64,000 bases of DNA from DASYXW01 sp035934405 (GTDB lineage: Bacteria > Acidobacteriota > Terriglobia > UBA7540): assembly GCA_035934405.1 (NCBI GenBank), contig DASYXW010000044.1:124001-188000 (forward strand), in the 5' to 3' direction. Made by a program: the position numbers and the translations under genes. Under the pieces are notes generated by a model. The model saw only the letters and a program-made list of their open reading frames with translations. It had not been told where the DNA came from and ran no database searches. Of this stretch, positions 33,497-41,472 are shown in pieces. Within the stretch, counting starts at the first letter, position 1; every line of letters begins with the position of its first letter.

Positions 33497-34315
33497 CTGT
33501 CCGCCGTCGTCTTTCCCGCTGAATGCTCTCTGTGCCACGGAGATCTGACCGGCCTCGCCGGCGGCGGTGTCTGCAGAGAGTGTTGGGCGAGCCTCGAACG
33601 GATGGGATGGACCGGCGCGGCCTGCTCCCAATGCGGATTGCCCTTTGCCGGCGACCGGCCATTGGACTCCGATACGCCGCGGTGTGGTGAATGCCGCAAG
33701 GCCAATTCGGCTTTAGATCTCGCCCGCAGCTACGGCCTTTATGCGGGCCGTCTGCGCGAGGCCATTCTGCAAATGAAATTTCATGGTCGCGAGCGTTTGG
33801 GCAAGAGACTCGGTGGTCTTTTGTCCACGTCCTGGCACGCACTGGGCGAAGCTTTGCAGATTGATACACCCGTGCTGATTCCGGTTCCGTTATATCGTGC
33901 GCGGCAGCGGGAACGCGGTTTCAATCAGGCACAGTTGCTGACGCAAGGTCTGCGACGCGTGCTTCCCATTGCCGTCTCTGGGCGCGGCTTGCGGGTCGAG
34001 ACTCGATGCCTGCGCCGCGTGCGCCCCACTGCGCCGCAGTTGGGGCTGAGCCTCCACGCCCGCCGCGAGAACGTGCGGGGCGTCTTTGTAGTGGACCACC
34101 CGGAGCGTGTCTCCGAACGCGACATCGTTCTCGTGGACGACGTGATGACCACGGGCGCCACGCTCTCGGCTTGCGCGGCGGCGTTGAAGCAGGCCGGGGC
34201 CCGTCGCGTCCTGGCGGTGACGCTCGCCCGCGCCACGCCGCAGTTTCCGGATTTCATTGCCGAAACGGGGGCCGACGACGGCACTGTTCGAGCGCCTGCG
34301 ACCGAGGGTGCATGA
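33497..34315 (+). CDS. comF: ComF-family phosphoribosyltransferase-like protein, start codon unclear
   Basis: The C-terminal phosphoribosyltransferase domain is clear (RQRERGFNQAQLLTQGL and the PRPP loop DIVLVDDVMTTGATLSACA). The first ATG in frame is at 33602, but translation upstream in the same frame gives the family's zinc-finger start: VFPAECSLCHG, CRECW and then CSQCG. So the coding region begins earlier, although no in-frame ATG, GTG or TTG exists back to the stop at 33392. CTG at 33497 or 33452 are the candidates; 33497 is used here (272 residues). ComF proteins act in DNA uptake and recombination. Confidence is high for the gene, low for the start. Confidence 0.82.
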   Translation: MSAVVFPAECSLCHGDLTGLAGGGVCRECWASLERMGWTGAACSQCGLPFAGDRPLDSDTPRCGECRKANSALDLARSYGLYAGRLREAILQMKFHGRERLGKRLGGLLSTSWHALGEALQIDTPVLIPVPLYRARQRERGFNQAQLLTQGLRRVLPIAVSGRGLRVETRCLRRVRPTAPQLGLSLHARRENVRGVFVVDHPERVSERDIVLVDDVMTTGATLSACAAALKQAGARRVLAVTLARATPQFPDFIAETGADDGTVRAPATEGA

Positions 34316-34330
34316 CGCCTGTTGACGACT

Positions 34331-34359
34331 TTGGCCACGACCGGCAATAATGGTATCCT
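34331..34359 (+). promoter_or_regulatory. Candidate promoter for the HNH gene
   Basis: TTGGCC (34331-34336), 17-bp spacer, TATCCT (34354-34359), 21 bases before the ATG at 34381. Confidence 0.45.
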
Positions 34360-34380
34360 GGCAGACAGTGGACTAACACT

Positions 34381-34914
34381 ATGTCGGAGGCGCCCCAACG
34401 ACTGCTGCAAGTCCCCGTGCTCGTACTGAACGCGTCATACGAGCCCATCAACGTCACACCGGTGCGTCGCGCCGTGGTCCTGGTGATCAAGGGCGTGGCG
34501 ACCACAGAAGAAGAGAACGGCAGTTTCGTCCACTCCGCCCGCATGTCGTTCCGGATTCCTTCCGTCATCCGCCTGCGGGAGTTCCGCCGGATTCCCTACC
34601 AGACCCGCGCTCTTTCCCGCAAGAACATCCTGCTGCGTGACCGCTTCACCTGCCAGTTCTGCGGCCGCGTTTCTCCGGCCGGCGAACTGACCCTTGACCA
34701 CGTTATCCCGCGCTCGCGAGGCGGCCACACGGACTGGGACAACCTGGTCGCCTGCTGTCACCGCTGCAATAACTTGAAGGGCGACCGCCTTCCCGAAGAA
34801 GCCGGGCTGAAGCTGCTTCGCCCGCCACGTCCGTTCACGTTGCACACCAGCCGTCAGTTACTGCGCATGATAGGCCGTTCCGACGAACGCTGGCGCAAGT
34901 ACCTATTCTACTAA
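34381..34914 (+). CDS. HNH endonuclease family protein
   Basis: A 177-residue protein. The N-terminal 75 residues (VLVLNASYEPINVTPVRRAVVLVIKG) are typical of this bacterial HNH group; the nuclease domain has CQFCGR, LDHVIPRSRGG, DNLVACCHRCNNLKGDR, i.e. a zinc-binding CxxC...CxxC pair around the H-N-H core. The biological role of the family is unknown; it is chromosomal, single-copy and not phage-linked here. Confidence 0.9.
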   Translation: MSEAPQRLLQVPVLVLNASYEPINVTPVRRAVVLVIKGVATTEEENGSFVHSARMSFRIPSVIRLREFRRIPYQTRALSRKNILLRDRFTCQFCGRVSPAGELTLDHVIPRSRGGHTDWDNLVACCHRCNNLKGDRLPEEAGLKLLRPPRPFTLHTSRQLLRMIGRSDERWRKYLFY

Positions 34915-34998
34915 GTGTTTATGCGCCCCCGCTCAATGTGACCATGACAACAGGCTGTCTCTGATGTTACTATCTAATACTGGAAGAAATCGGGTGTT

Positions 34999-37536
34999 TT
35001 GGAGTCTTGGGAGAGTGGTACGGTCGTCATATTGATAAAAAACAGTATATTGTTGTCGCCGGAATGTAAATGGCGCTCACTTGCGGTCGGGCGCAGCGCG
35101 ATGCTCTTCTGGATCTGTCTCATCGCGGGCGGCCCAACAGTGCGCGCCCAGCAACCATCCGACGCCGCGATTTCCGATTCCAACCAGATCTTTCAGGAAC
35201 TCCAGGACGTCTCCGTCGACCCTTCGCAGATTTATGCCTTGCGCGACTTCCGCATGACGCGGGACCGCGTTACCTTTTATTTCAACCGCGGCTTTGTGGG
35301 TTTTCTTACCAAGGTCCAGGGCGAAGTCACCGGCGCAGTCTTCAGCGGCGAGGGCGAGGTTCTGCTGGTGCCACCGAACCCGGTGGAGAAGCAGTCGCTG
35401 GCACGATTCACGCAATCGCCGATTCTTGAGGAGCAATTCAGTTCGGTCTACCTGCGGTTCACGGACCAGACCGCGCAGGCACTTCTCTCGAAGGCGCGCC
35501 GTCCGGACCCTGACGATCCAGAGCAACCGACCGGATTCGCCGAGCAGTGGAACAAGCTGGTTCCCTCGTTGAACACTGCCCACTCCATGCGAATCCTGCA
35601 GGAATGGCTGAGCGCCCGCGATCACTCATATTTCTTTGCTCAGCTGAGCGGCCTCAACCTGGGGACGTTTCAGGTCACCGTAGACCAGCATCTGCCGGAA
35701 GCCGTGCAAGTGGCGGCGGTTGAGCCCAGGAACAACCGCCTATTCGCTGACATCTGGTGTTCGTTCGAGAGCCTGGCCCAAGCTCGCAAAGCATCGCCCG
35801 CCGCCACGCCTGCCCGCGTTCGCTCCTACACCCTTGACACCCGCATCCATTCCAACAACAGCCTGACTGCAAGGGTGGTGCTGCAACTGGAGTCGCTCTC
35901 GAGCGCGGATCGCATGATTGTGTTCGCGTTGTCGCGCCATCTCAAGGTGTCGGACGTGAAAGATGGCTCCGGAAAGAGCCTGGTAGTGTTCCAGAATCCT
36001 GCCCTCGAGGAGTCACAGGTTGAAGCGCGCGGCAGTGACTGGGTCGCCGTCGTGCTGGCCGCGCCTCACGCCTTGGGCCAGCCTTACACGCTCACTTTCA
36101 CCTATCAGGGAGATGTGATCGCGGATGTCGGCAACGGCGTGTTCTACGTGGGAGAGCACGACAGTTGGTATCCCAACCTCGGTTTGAGCGACAGGGCGAA
36201 GTACGATCTGACCTTCACGTACCCGGGCCGGCTGACCCTGGTGGCAACGGGAAAGCGGGTGGAGGAGTCATCGGCGGGCGGCGTCACGCGCAGCCGATGG
36301 GTGTCCGACGGCGCAGTCCCAGTGGCCGGCTTCAACCTGGGGCACTACGACGAACGTGAGCGGCGCCTGGGGGATGTCAGCATCGAGCTTTACGCTACCC
36401 AGGAAGCCGAGGCGGCGCTTGAAAAGCGCTACCTCGCGTCGCAGTCGCCGGAAAGCGTGATTGTGGACCAAGGCCCCGATGGTCCCGTGCCGGTGGTGAT
36501 TCCGCGGGCGGTTCCTCCGCTCGCGCCCGCGGCGCTGCTCGACCACGTGGCCGACAGCGCCGCCGAGGCGGTGCGCTATTTCCAGACCCTGTTCGGCCCG
36601 TTTCCTTACTCGCGGCTCGCCATTTCGCAGATCCCCGGCGATTTCGGTCAGGGCTGGCCTGGGCTGGTCTACTTGCCGACGCTCGCGTTCCTGCCGCGAG
36701 CCGAGCGCACGCAACTGGGAGTCCGCCACAGCGCCGACGAGCTCCAGGAGCAGGTCTCGGTGGCCCACGAGATCGCCCACCAGTGGTGGGGCAACATGGT
36801 GGGCTGGAAGACCTATCACGACCAATGGCTTTCCGAAGGTTTTGCCAGCTACGCCGCGGCTCTTGAACTCGCGCGGGGGCCCGACGGCAGCCGCAAGTTT
36901 CGTGATCTGCTCGCCGGGTACCGCAAGGACCTTCTGGCCAGGAACAAGGACGGCGCAACGGTCGACTCCGAAGGCCCCATCTGGCTCGGTCAGCGGCTCT
37001 CCAACTCGCTCGACCCGACAGGCTACGATACCATCGTCTATCAGAAGGCCTGTTGGGTGCTCCACATGCTTCGGATGCTGCTCCGCGATCCCGCGACCGG
37101 CTCGGATGTAAGGTTCTTCAAAATGCTTCGCGATTTCGCGGCTGAATACCGCGACCAGGACCCATCGACCGAGGACTTCATCCGTCACGCGCAGAAGTAT
37201 ATGACTATGGCCGACGACCTCGATCATAATCGCAGTCTCGACTGGTTTTTCAACGAGTGGGTGTACGGCACGGGCATCCCGACTTATCGATTGCGGGCGG
37301 CGACGAAGCGACTGCGCGGCGGACGGTGGATCGTTGAGGGGACGATCGAACAGAGCGGCGTTCCACCGGGCTTCGAAATGCTGGTGCCTGTCGCCGCCCG
37401 CTACGGAAAAGACCGGAAGGTGACCCTGGGGCGAGTGGTGGTGGGCGCGAGCGGCGGACGCTTCCGGTTTATCATCGCTGAATCACCGTCGAGCATTGCC
37501 ATTGAGAGCGATAATGTGCTAACGACGTCGCGCTGA
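34999..37536 (+). CDS. M1-family zinc aminopeptidase, exported
   Basis: Up to 845 residues. The gluzincin site is HEIAHQWWG (His590, Glu591, His594) with the third ligand Glu613 in WLSEGFASY, 18 residues later, the spacing of M1 peptidases. The usual exopeptidase GxMEN motif is not evident: the matching region reads ISQIPGDFGQGWPGLVYLP, so the specificity may differ. The start is uncertain: TTG at 34999, TTG at 35053 or ATG at 35101; the hydrophobic MLFWICLIAGG is a signal peptide, and a start upstream of it would supply the positive n-region (KWRSLAVGRSA). Confidence 0.85.
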   Translation: MESWESGTVVILIKNSILLSPECKWRSLAVGRSAMLFWICLIAGGPTVRAQQPSDAAISDSNQIFQELQDVSVDPSQIYALRDFRMTRDRVTFYFNRGFVGFLTKVQGEVTGAVFSGEGEVLLVPPNPVEKQSLARFTQSPILEEQFSSVYLRFTDQTAQALLSKARRPDPDDPEQPTGFAEQWNKLVPSLNTAHSMRILQEWLSARDHSYFFAQLSGLNLGTFQVTVDQHLPEAVQVAAVEPRNNRLFADIWCSFESLAQARKASPAATPARVRSYTLDTRIHSNNSLTARVVLQLESLSSADRMIVFALSRHLKVSDVKDGSGKSLVVFQNPALEESQVEARGSDWVAVVLAAPHALGQPYTLTFTYQGDVIADVGNGVFYVGEHDSWYPNLGLSDRAKYDLTFTYPGRLTLVATGKRVEESSAGGVTRSRWVSDGAVPVAGFNLGHYDERERRLGDVSIELYATQEAEAALEKRYLASQSPESVIVDQGPDGPVPVVIPRAVPPLAPAALLDHVADSAAEAVRYFQTLFGPFPYSRLAISQIPGDFGQGWPGLVYLPTLAFLPRAERTQLGVRHSADELQEQVSVAHEIAHQWWGNMVGWKTYHDQWLSEGFASYAAALELARGPDGSRKFRDLLAGYRKDLLARNKDGATVDSEGPIWLGQRLSNSLDPTGYDTIVYQKACWVLHMLRMLLRDPATGSDVRFFKMLRDFAAEYRDQDPSTEDFIRHAQKYMTMADDLDHNRSLDWFFNEWVYGTGIPTYRLRAATKRLRGGRWIVEGTIEQSGVPPGFEMLVPVAARYGKDRKVTLGRVVVGASGGRFRFIIAESPSSIAIESDNVLTTSR

Positions 37537-37557
37537 CCGTCCGGTGGATGGCGCCTG

Positions 37558-38079
37558 ATGATTCTCGATGTCGGATGTGGCAGGAAGAAGCAGGAGCCGG
37601 GCGCGGTCGGCCTCGACCGGCAGCCAGGCTCCGCCGCCGACATTCTGTGCGAGCTCACGCACTTTCCTTGGCCGCTTCACGAAGGCTGCGCCCACCGGAT
37701 TCACCTCTCCCATTTCATCGAACACCAACCCGACGCCCTGCGAGTCATGAGGGAAGTGCATCGGATCGCCGCGCCGGGAGCGGAAGTGATCATCACCACG
37801 CCCCACTATAGCTCGCCGGATTCCTACGCCGACCCCACCCACATTCTGCACTTGGGCCTGCGCGCCTTTGACTACTTTCTCGGAGATACGTTTGCAAACT
37901 TCACATACAACGCCGGGGGGTTCCGCCTTCTGGAGCGGCGGCTCACTTTCGGAGGCAACATGCTTCTCGACAATCTGGGACGCTTGTTCGCCACCCTTTC
38001 GCCGGACTTCTACGAAAAACATTTCGCCTGGATGTTTCCGGCCCGCAACATCGTCTGCCGGCTGGAAGTGGTGAAGTAA
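37558..38079 (+). CDS. SAM-dependent methyltransferase-like protein
   Basis: A 173-residue class I methyltransferase-like protein: motif I ILDVGCGRKKQEPGAVGLD, an acidic end to strand 2, IHLSHFIEHQPDALRVMREVHRIAAPGAEVIITTPH (motifs III-IV region). It is short for the family, keeping the Rossmann core but few accessory helices. The substrate is unknown. It follows the M1 gene by 21 bases and may share its transcript. Confidence 0.8.
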   Translation: MILDVGCGRKKQEPGAVGLDRQPGSAADILCELTHFPWPLHEGCAHRIHLSHFIEHQPDALRVMREVHRIAAPGAEVIITTPHYSSPDSYADPTHILHLGLRAFDYFLGDTFANFTYNAGGFRLLERRLTFGGNMLLDNLGRLFATLSPDFYEKHFAWMFPARNIVCRLEVVK

Positions 38080-38097
38080 CGGGATCGCCGCCGGGTG

Positions 38098-38361
38098 TCA
38101 ATCGCTGGACCTCAGCTTTCGGGCACGGCGAAGGAGTTCCGCCCGCATCTCCGGGCTGGGACGGACGGGCCGCATGGGCCGCACGTTGTGAGTGATGAAG
38201 TAGACTACTTGTGTAGCCTCGCGCAGGCGCTCCCGGCAATACGGACAGCCGCGCTCCACGTGCGCGTCGATCTCCGCCGCGTCGATCTCCGCCGCGCCCC
38301 CCGGGCCGCCGAGGCCGAGCAGGTAGAGTTCATAAAGGTCGTCTAGATGTTGGCAGTCCAT
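38098..38361 (-). CDS. Zinc-finger anti-sigma-like protein
   Basis: An 87-residue protein with HVERGCPYC, a variant of the anti-sigma zinc-binding H-x3-C-x2-C motif, here with four residues after His. No membrane helix is present, so it would act in the cytoplasm. Its start overlaps the end of the sigma-factor gene by 19 bases, the classic arrangement for a sigma/anti-sigma pair. Confidence 0.75.
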   Translation of the reverse strand: MDCQHLDDLYELYLLGLGGPGGAAEIDAAEIDAHVERGCPYCRERLREATQVVYFITHNVRPMRPVRPSPEMRAELLRRARKLRSSD

Positions 38362-38939
38362 TCGCCCAGCACCGCGCGCAGGCGGTGGCGCAGAAAGCGC
38401 AGCGCGGCGCGCGATTCCGTTCTCACTTGGCCCAGAGGTTCGCTCAGCCGTGTGGCAATTTCCGTCTCCGAGCAGCCTTCAAGGACGGCGAGCGAGAGCA
38501 CCTCGATCTGGTGCTCAGGAAGTTGACGCATGACCTTCTTCAGTAGCTCACGCCGCTCGTCGAGAAGCCGGATTGCCTGCGACTTCGGTAGCCAGGCGGC
38601 GGCCCGGTGCAACCGCTCGAGCCCGTGTCCTCTCGGAACCCGTCCACCGGCACGCCGGCGGCCGAGCGCGGCGGCACGGGTGGAGAGCGTCAGCCAGGCA
38701 GCGACGCTCGCCCCGATTGGGTCGGGGCTCGCGTCGTGCTGGCGTAGGGCGGGCGCCTCCTTGAAAAGCCACAAAAAAACATCCTCCACAACGGCTGCGG
38801 CATCTTTCGGGCTCGAGAGGATCTCCCGCGCCAAGGCCAACAACCCAGGCGCCATGAGATCATACAATTCGGCGAGCGCGCTCGCGTCACGTTCGGCGAT
38901 GCGGGTCAGCAAGCCGTCGGCGCTAGGTGGCTCGGGCAT
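38343..38939 (-). CDS. ECF-type RNA polymerase sigma factor
   Basis: A 198-residue sigma70 family member from the ATG at 38939. Region 2 is at about 12-85 (ALAELYDLMAPGLLALAREIL, then AVVEDVFLWLFKEA) and region 4 at about 135-185 (LLKKVMRQLPEHQIEVLSLAVLEGCSETEIATRL, a helix-turn-helix that reads the -35 element). It is fused in translation to both neighbours: its start lies inside the 3' end of the oxidoreductase gene and its end inside the anti-sigma gene. Confidence 0.85.
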   Translation of the reverse strand: MPEPPSADGLLTRIAERDASALAELYDLMAPGLLALAREILSSPKDAAAVVEDVFLWLFKEAPALRQHDASPDPIGASVAAWLTLSTRAAALGRRRAGGRVPRGHGLERLHRAAAWLPKSQAIRLLDERRELLKKVMRQLPEHQIEVLSLAVLEGCSETEIATRLSEPLGQVRTESRAALRFLRHRLRAVLGEWTANI

Positions 38940-40335
38940 CAGCCTTGATCCTCTTGGCTGCCTCGTCCCACACCGCAACGCTTTTCTGAAAGTAGGAGAA
39001 ATTCGCCATGTGGCAGGCGATGGCGGCGTGGTTACCGAACGTTCCATCCTCCACCGATGGCCGGCGCGTGCGCACGGACTGGAAGAAGTTCCAGAGGTGC
39101 TCGCGGTCAGCGCTGTATCCAGGCGGCGTGTAGAAGCTCTGGCTGGGGATGATCGTGGCCGTGCCGGGCTCGACCTTGTGCGCAGCTTCCCACTGCGCGT
39201 CGTATTCTTGCTTGAGCTTGCGTGGGTAGCCCGCGGTGTAGTAACACGGCTCGTGATCCATGCCGTCTTGCGCGAAAACCGTGACGGCGTTGTCATGGAT
39301 TTCGAGGTATCCGCCCGTGCCGCAGAAGCGCGTGATTTCGTCGGCATCGGTGTTGAGTGTGACGCGAATGGTAAGGCGGAAGTTGGGATACTCGTAAAGC
39401 GTGGTCAGGCAGTCGGGCACGTCGCGCCCGTGCTCCTTCCAGCGGAACTGTCCGCCGGCGGCGAAGGCGCGCGCGGGTGGCGCACTGATGTCCATAATGA
39501 AGTGAACGCCGGTGAGCAGGTGGACGTAGAGGTCGCCGGGAATGCCCTCGCCGTAATCCTGGTAAGCGCGCCAGCGCGCGTAGCGAATCGGATCGAAGGC
39601 GCGCTTCGGCGCCGTCCCCAGCCAGGTTTCCCAGTCGAGATTCCGGGGCGAGAGGTCGGGCGGCGGCGGATACACCCACGCGCCGCACGGATCGTTGCGG
39701 CCCATCGTGCCTTCGATCAGGCAAACGTCGCCGATGGCGCCCGCGGCGATCAACTCCTTTGCCTTGGCGTAGACAATCGAGCTGCGCCGCTGGCTGCCGA
39801 TCTGAACAATCCGATTATTCTTGTGCTCCGCCGCGATGATCTCAAAGCCTTCGGGCACGTGGTGGGTCATGGGCTTTTCGCAGTAGACGTCCTTGCCGGC
39901 GGCGCAGGTGTCCACGATGATCTGCTTGTGCCAGTGGTCGGGGACGGCGGCGACGATGCAGTCAATGTCCTTATTGTCGAGCAGCTCTTTGTAATGCCGC
40001 GTGGTCGCGAGCGGTTTCTCGGCGGGCGCGTTGACGATTTCCTTCGCTAGTTCCTGCCTGCCGTCGTAGAGATCGCACGCCGCCGCGCACTCGACACCGG
40101 GAAGCTGGATGGAAGTAGCCAGCAGGCCGGAACCCTGCATGCCGATACCAATCATGCCGAAGCGGATCGTATCGCTGGGAGCGGCAGGGCGTCCGATCGG
40201 AGTCGCCGAATTTGCCTGAACGGCGGGCGCGGCGAGCGCGCCTGGCTCCAGCATGAACGACCGTGCGGCGAGCGCGCTGGCCGTGCTTGCGGTCGTGCGC
40301 ATGAAGTCGCGGCGGGTTATGGCCTGCTTGCGCAT
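38923..40335 (-). CDS. Tat-exported Gfo/Idh/MocA oxidoreductase
   Basis: A 470-residue NAD(P)-dependent oxidoreductase. A twin-arginine signal (MRKQAITRRDFMRTT, then a hydrophobic stretch) sends it to the periplasm folded. The Rossmann domain shows FGMIGIGMQGSGLL, AACDLYDGR and CEKPMTHHVPEG, the EKP motif of the family. Members act on sugars or inositols; the substrate is not known. The ATG at 40335 follows a GGAGGT site. The gene overlaps the sigma factor by 17 bases. Confidence 0.9.
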   Translation of the reverse strand: MRKQAITRRDFMRTTASTASALAARSFMLEPGALAAPAVQANSATPIGRPAAPSDTIRFGMIGIGMQGSGLLATSIQLPGVECAAACDLYDGRQELAKEIVNAPAEKPLATTRHYKELLDNKDIDCIVAAVPDHWHKQIIVDTCAAGKDVYCEKPMTHHVPEGFEIIAAEHKNNRIVQIGSQRRSSIVYAKAKELIAAGAIGDVCLIEGTMGRNDPCGAWVYPPPPDLSPRNLDWETWLGTAPKRAFDPIRYARWRAYQDYGEGIPGDLYVHLLTGVHFIMDISAPPARAFAAGGQFRWKEHGRDVPDCLTTLYEYPNFRLTIRVTLNTDADEITRFCGTGGYLEIHDNAVTVFAQDGMDHEPCYYTAGYPRKLKQEYDAQWEAAHKVEPGTATIIPSQSFYTPPGYSADREHLWNFFQSVRTRRPSVEDGTFGNHAAIACHMANFSYFQKSVAVWDEAAKRIKADARAT

Positions 40336-40474
40336 CCGGTGACCTCCAGGCAGGAAAGAAGTACCTGCGTGAAGGCCTATCCTATTACGCGCGAGATGCG
40401 CGGGCAAGACGAATCCACAAATTACAAACAAATCCACAGATTACACAGATTCTGATTCCAGAGACTGGCGCTGT

Positions 40475-40726
40475 TCATTCTCGATGCCCTGCTTCTCCCG
40501 CCATCTGCGCCATCGGGGTAATCTGTGGATCTCTGCCGTCCATCACGTCCGACAGGCGGTTAAGGTTGACCTTGACCTGCACGACGATCGCTTCGCTCCC
40601 GTCCAGCGTGACCACGAGCAGCTTGATCTCCGGCGAATGCGGACCGCAGTCCTTGGCGTAGATGTAAGTGCGCTCACCCGTGTGATGCGACCAGACCCGA
40701 ACCATCGGCTGCCAGCCGAGGCGGGA
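40475..40726 (-). pseudogene. C-terminal remnant of a DUF4252-like gene
   Basis: The reading frame (GWQPMVRVWSHHTGERTYIY, then LLVVTLDGSEAIVVQVKVNLNRLSDVM) resembles the last 60 residues of DUF4252 proteins, which end with this strand-rich module. The N-terminal two thirds are missing and a TAA stop lies directly upstream (about 40727), where the dispersed element copy B begins. I read it as a truncated gene, with the family call from memory of the pattern. Confidence 0.5.
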
Positions 40727-40734
40727 TCCGCTTT

Positions 40735-40905
40735 AGCACGGCACTGGCACGCGTGGCGGCCCATTTGAAAAGTGTGGAGAAACTCCACACTTTTGCCTCG
40801 GGCCTTTCCTTCTGGCTGTTTTTCACATCCTAAGCTGATGAATCTAAAGCCCTCAAAATAGATGTCTCAGTTTTCTCATTTGTCTCATTTTGCGACGGCG
40901 AACGG
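40735..40905. repeat. Dispersed intergenic element, copy B
   Basis: Matches copy A (3425-3605) in order: GCACGCGTGGCGGC, then a perfect hairpin with 12-bp arms AAAAGTGTGGAG and its complement around AAA (40768-40794), then CTCAGTTTTCTC and TTGTCTC. The hairpin ends in T-runs on both strands and could terminate transcription from either side. Confidence 0.75.
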
Positions 40906-40910
40906 GGCGC

Positions 40911-40955
40911 TGAGATATAATATGTAGCCTACTTATGTAGGCTACTACGATCTCA
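40911..40955 (+). promoter_or_regulatory. TATAAT box with overlapping inverted repeat
   Basis: TATAAT at 40916-40921 is followed by a 9-bp inverted repeat GTAGCCTAC-TTAT-GTAGGCTAC (40924-40945), enclosed by TGAGAT (40911-40916) and ATCTCA (40950-40955). The layout resembles a promoter with an operator over the transcription start. Downstream on this strand only the TIG remnant is found. Confidence 0.4.
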
Positions 40956-40976
40956 ACGCACGGGCCATGTTCTTAC

Positions 40977-41016
40977 GGCAGGAAGTAGGGAGTAGCCTGC
41001 GGCAGGGAGTCGGGGA
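40977..41016. repeat. 7-bp-period short array
   Basis: GGAAGTA, GGGAGTA and, after a gap, GGGAGTC units. Bases 41017-41187 hold nothing recognisable. Confidence 0.5.
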
Positions 41017-41187
41017 CAGCGGGCGACGGTGCGCGATGCGTCGCGCCCCGCACTTCTCGTGGCCCACTGCTTTTCTTCCTAGTCCCTGCCCCCTCGCTTT
41101 CAGCGCGAGACGTGCTCGCCTGCCGGGGGCGGCGTGCGGTCGGGGTGGAGGCGCCGGTTCGGGAGGAATCGCAGACATCACAACCCG

Positions 41188-41439
41188 ATGTCTGCGCCAC
41201 CCACGTTTGTGGAACCACAGACGACCTCGGGCAAAGTGGGAGCCGCCGTCAAGATTCTGGAAACGAATCTCACCGGCGCAACCAGCGTCAGCTTTAACGG
41301 CACCGCCGCCACATTCACGGTGGTCTCACCGTCTTTGATCACAACCACCGTCCCGACGGGCGCGACCACCGGTACAGTCCAGGTCGTGACGCCCAGCGGC
41401 ACCCTTTCGAGCAACGTGCCCTTCCGCGTGCTGCCATAG
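41188..41439 (+). pseudogene. Orphan C-terminal IPT/TIG domain
   Basis: An 83-residue frame whose TIG-like fold (SGKVGAAVKILETNLTGATS, then SFNGTAATFTVVS, ATTGTVQVVTPSGTLSSNVPF) is the usual C-terminus of large secreted acidobacterial repeat proteins. The rest of such a protein is absent and no signal peptide exists, so it is most likely a deletion remnant. Confidence 0.6.
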
Positions 41440-41472
41440 AGTCGGCGCTTCAGCAAACTGCCACGGCGCCGA

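Noticed and set aside
33360..33548. A small frame upstream of comF as a separate gene
   Set aside because: It overlaps the ComF zinc-finger sequence in another frame and has no domain.
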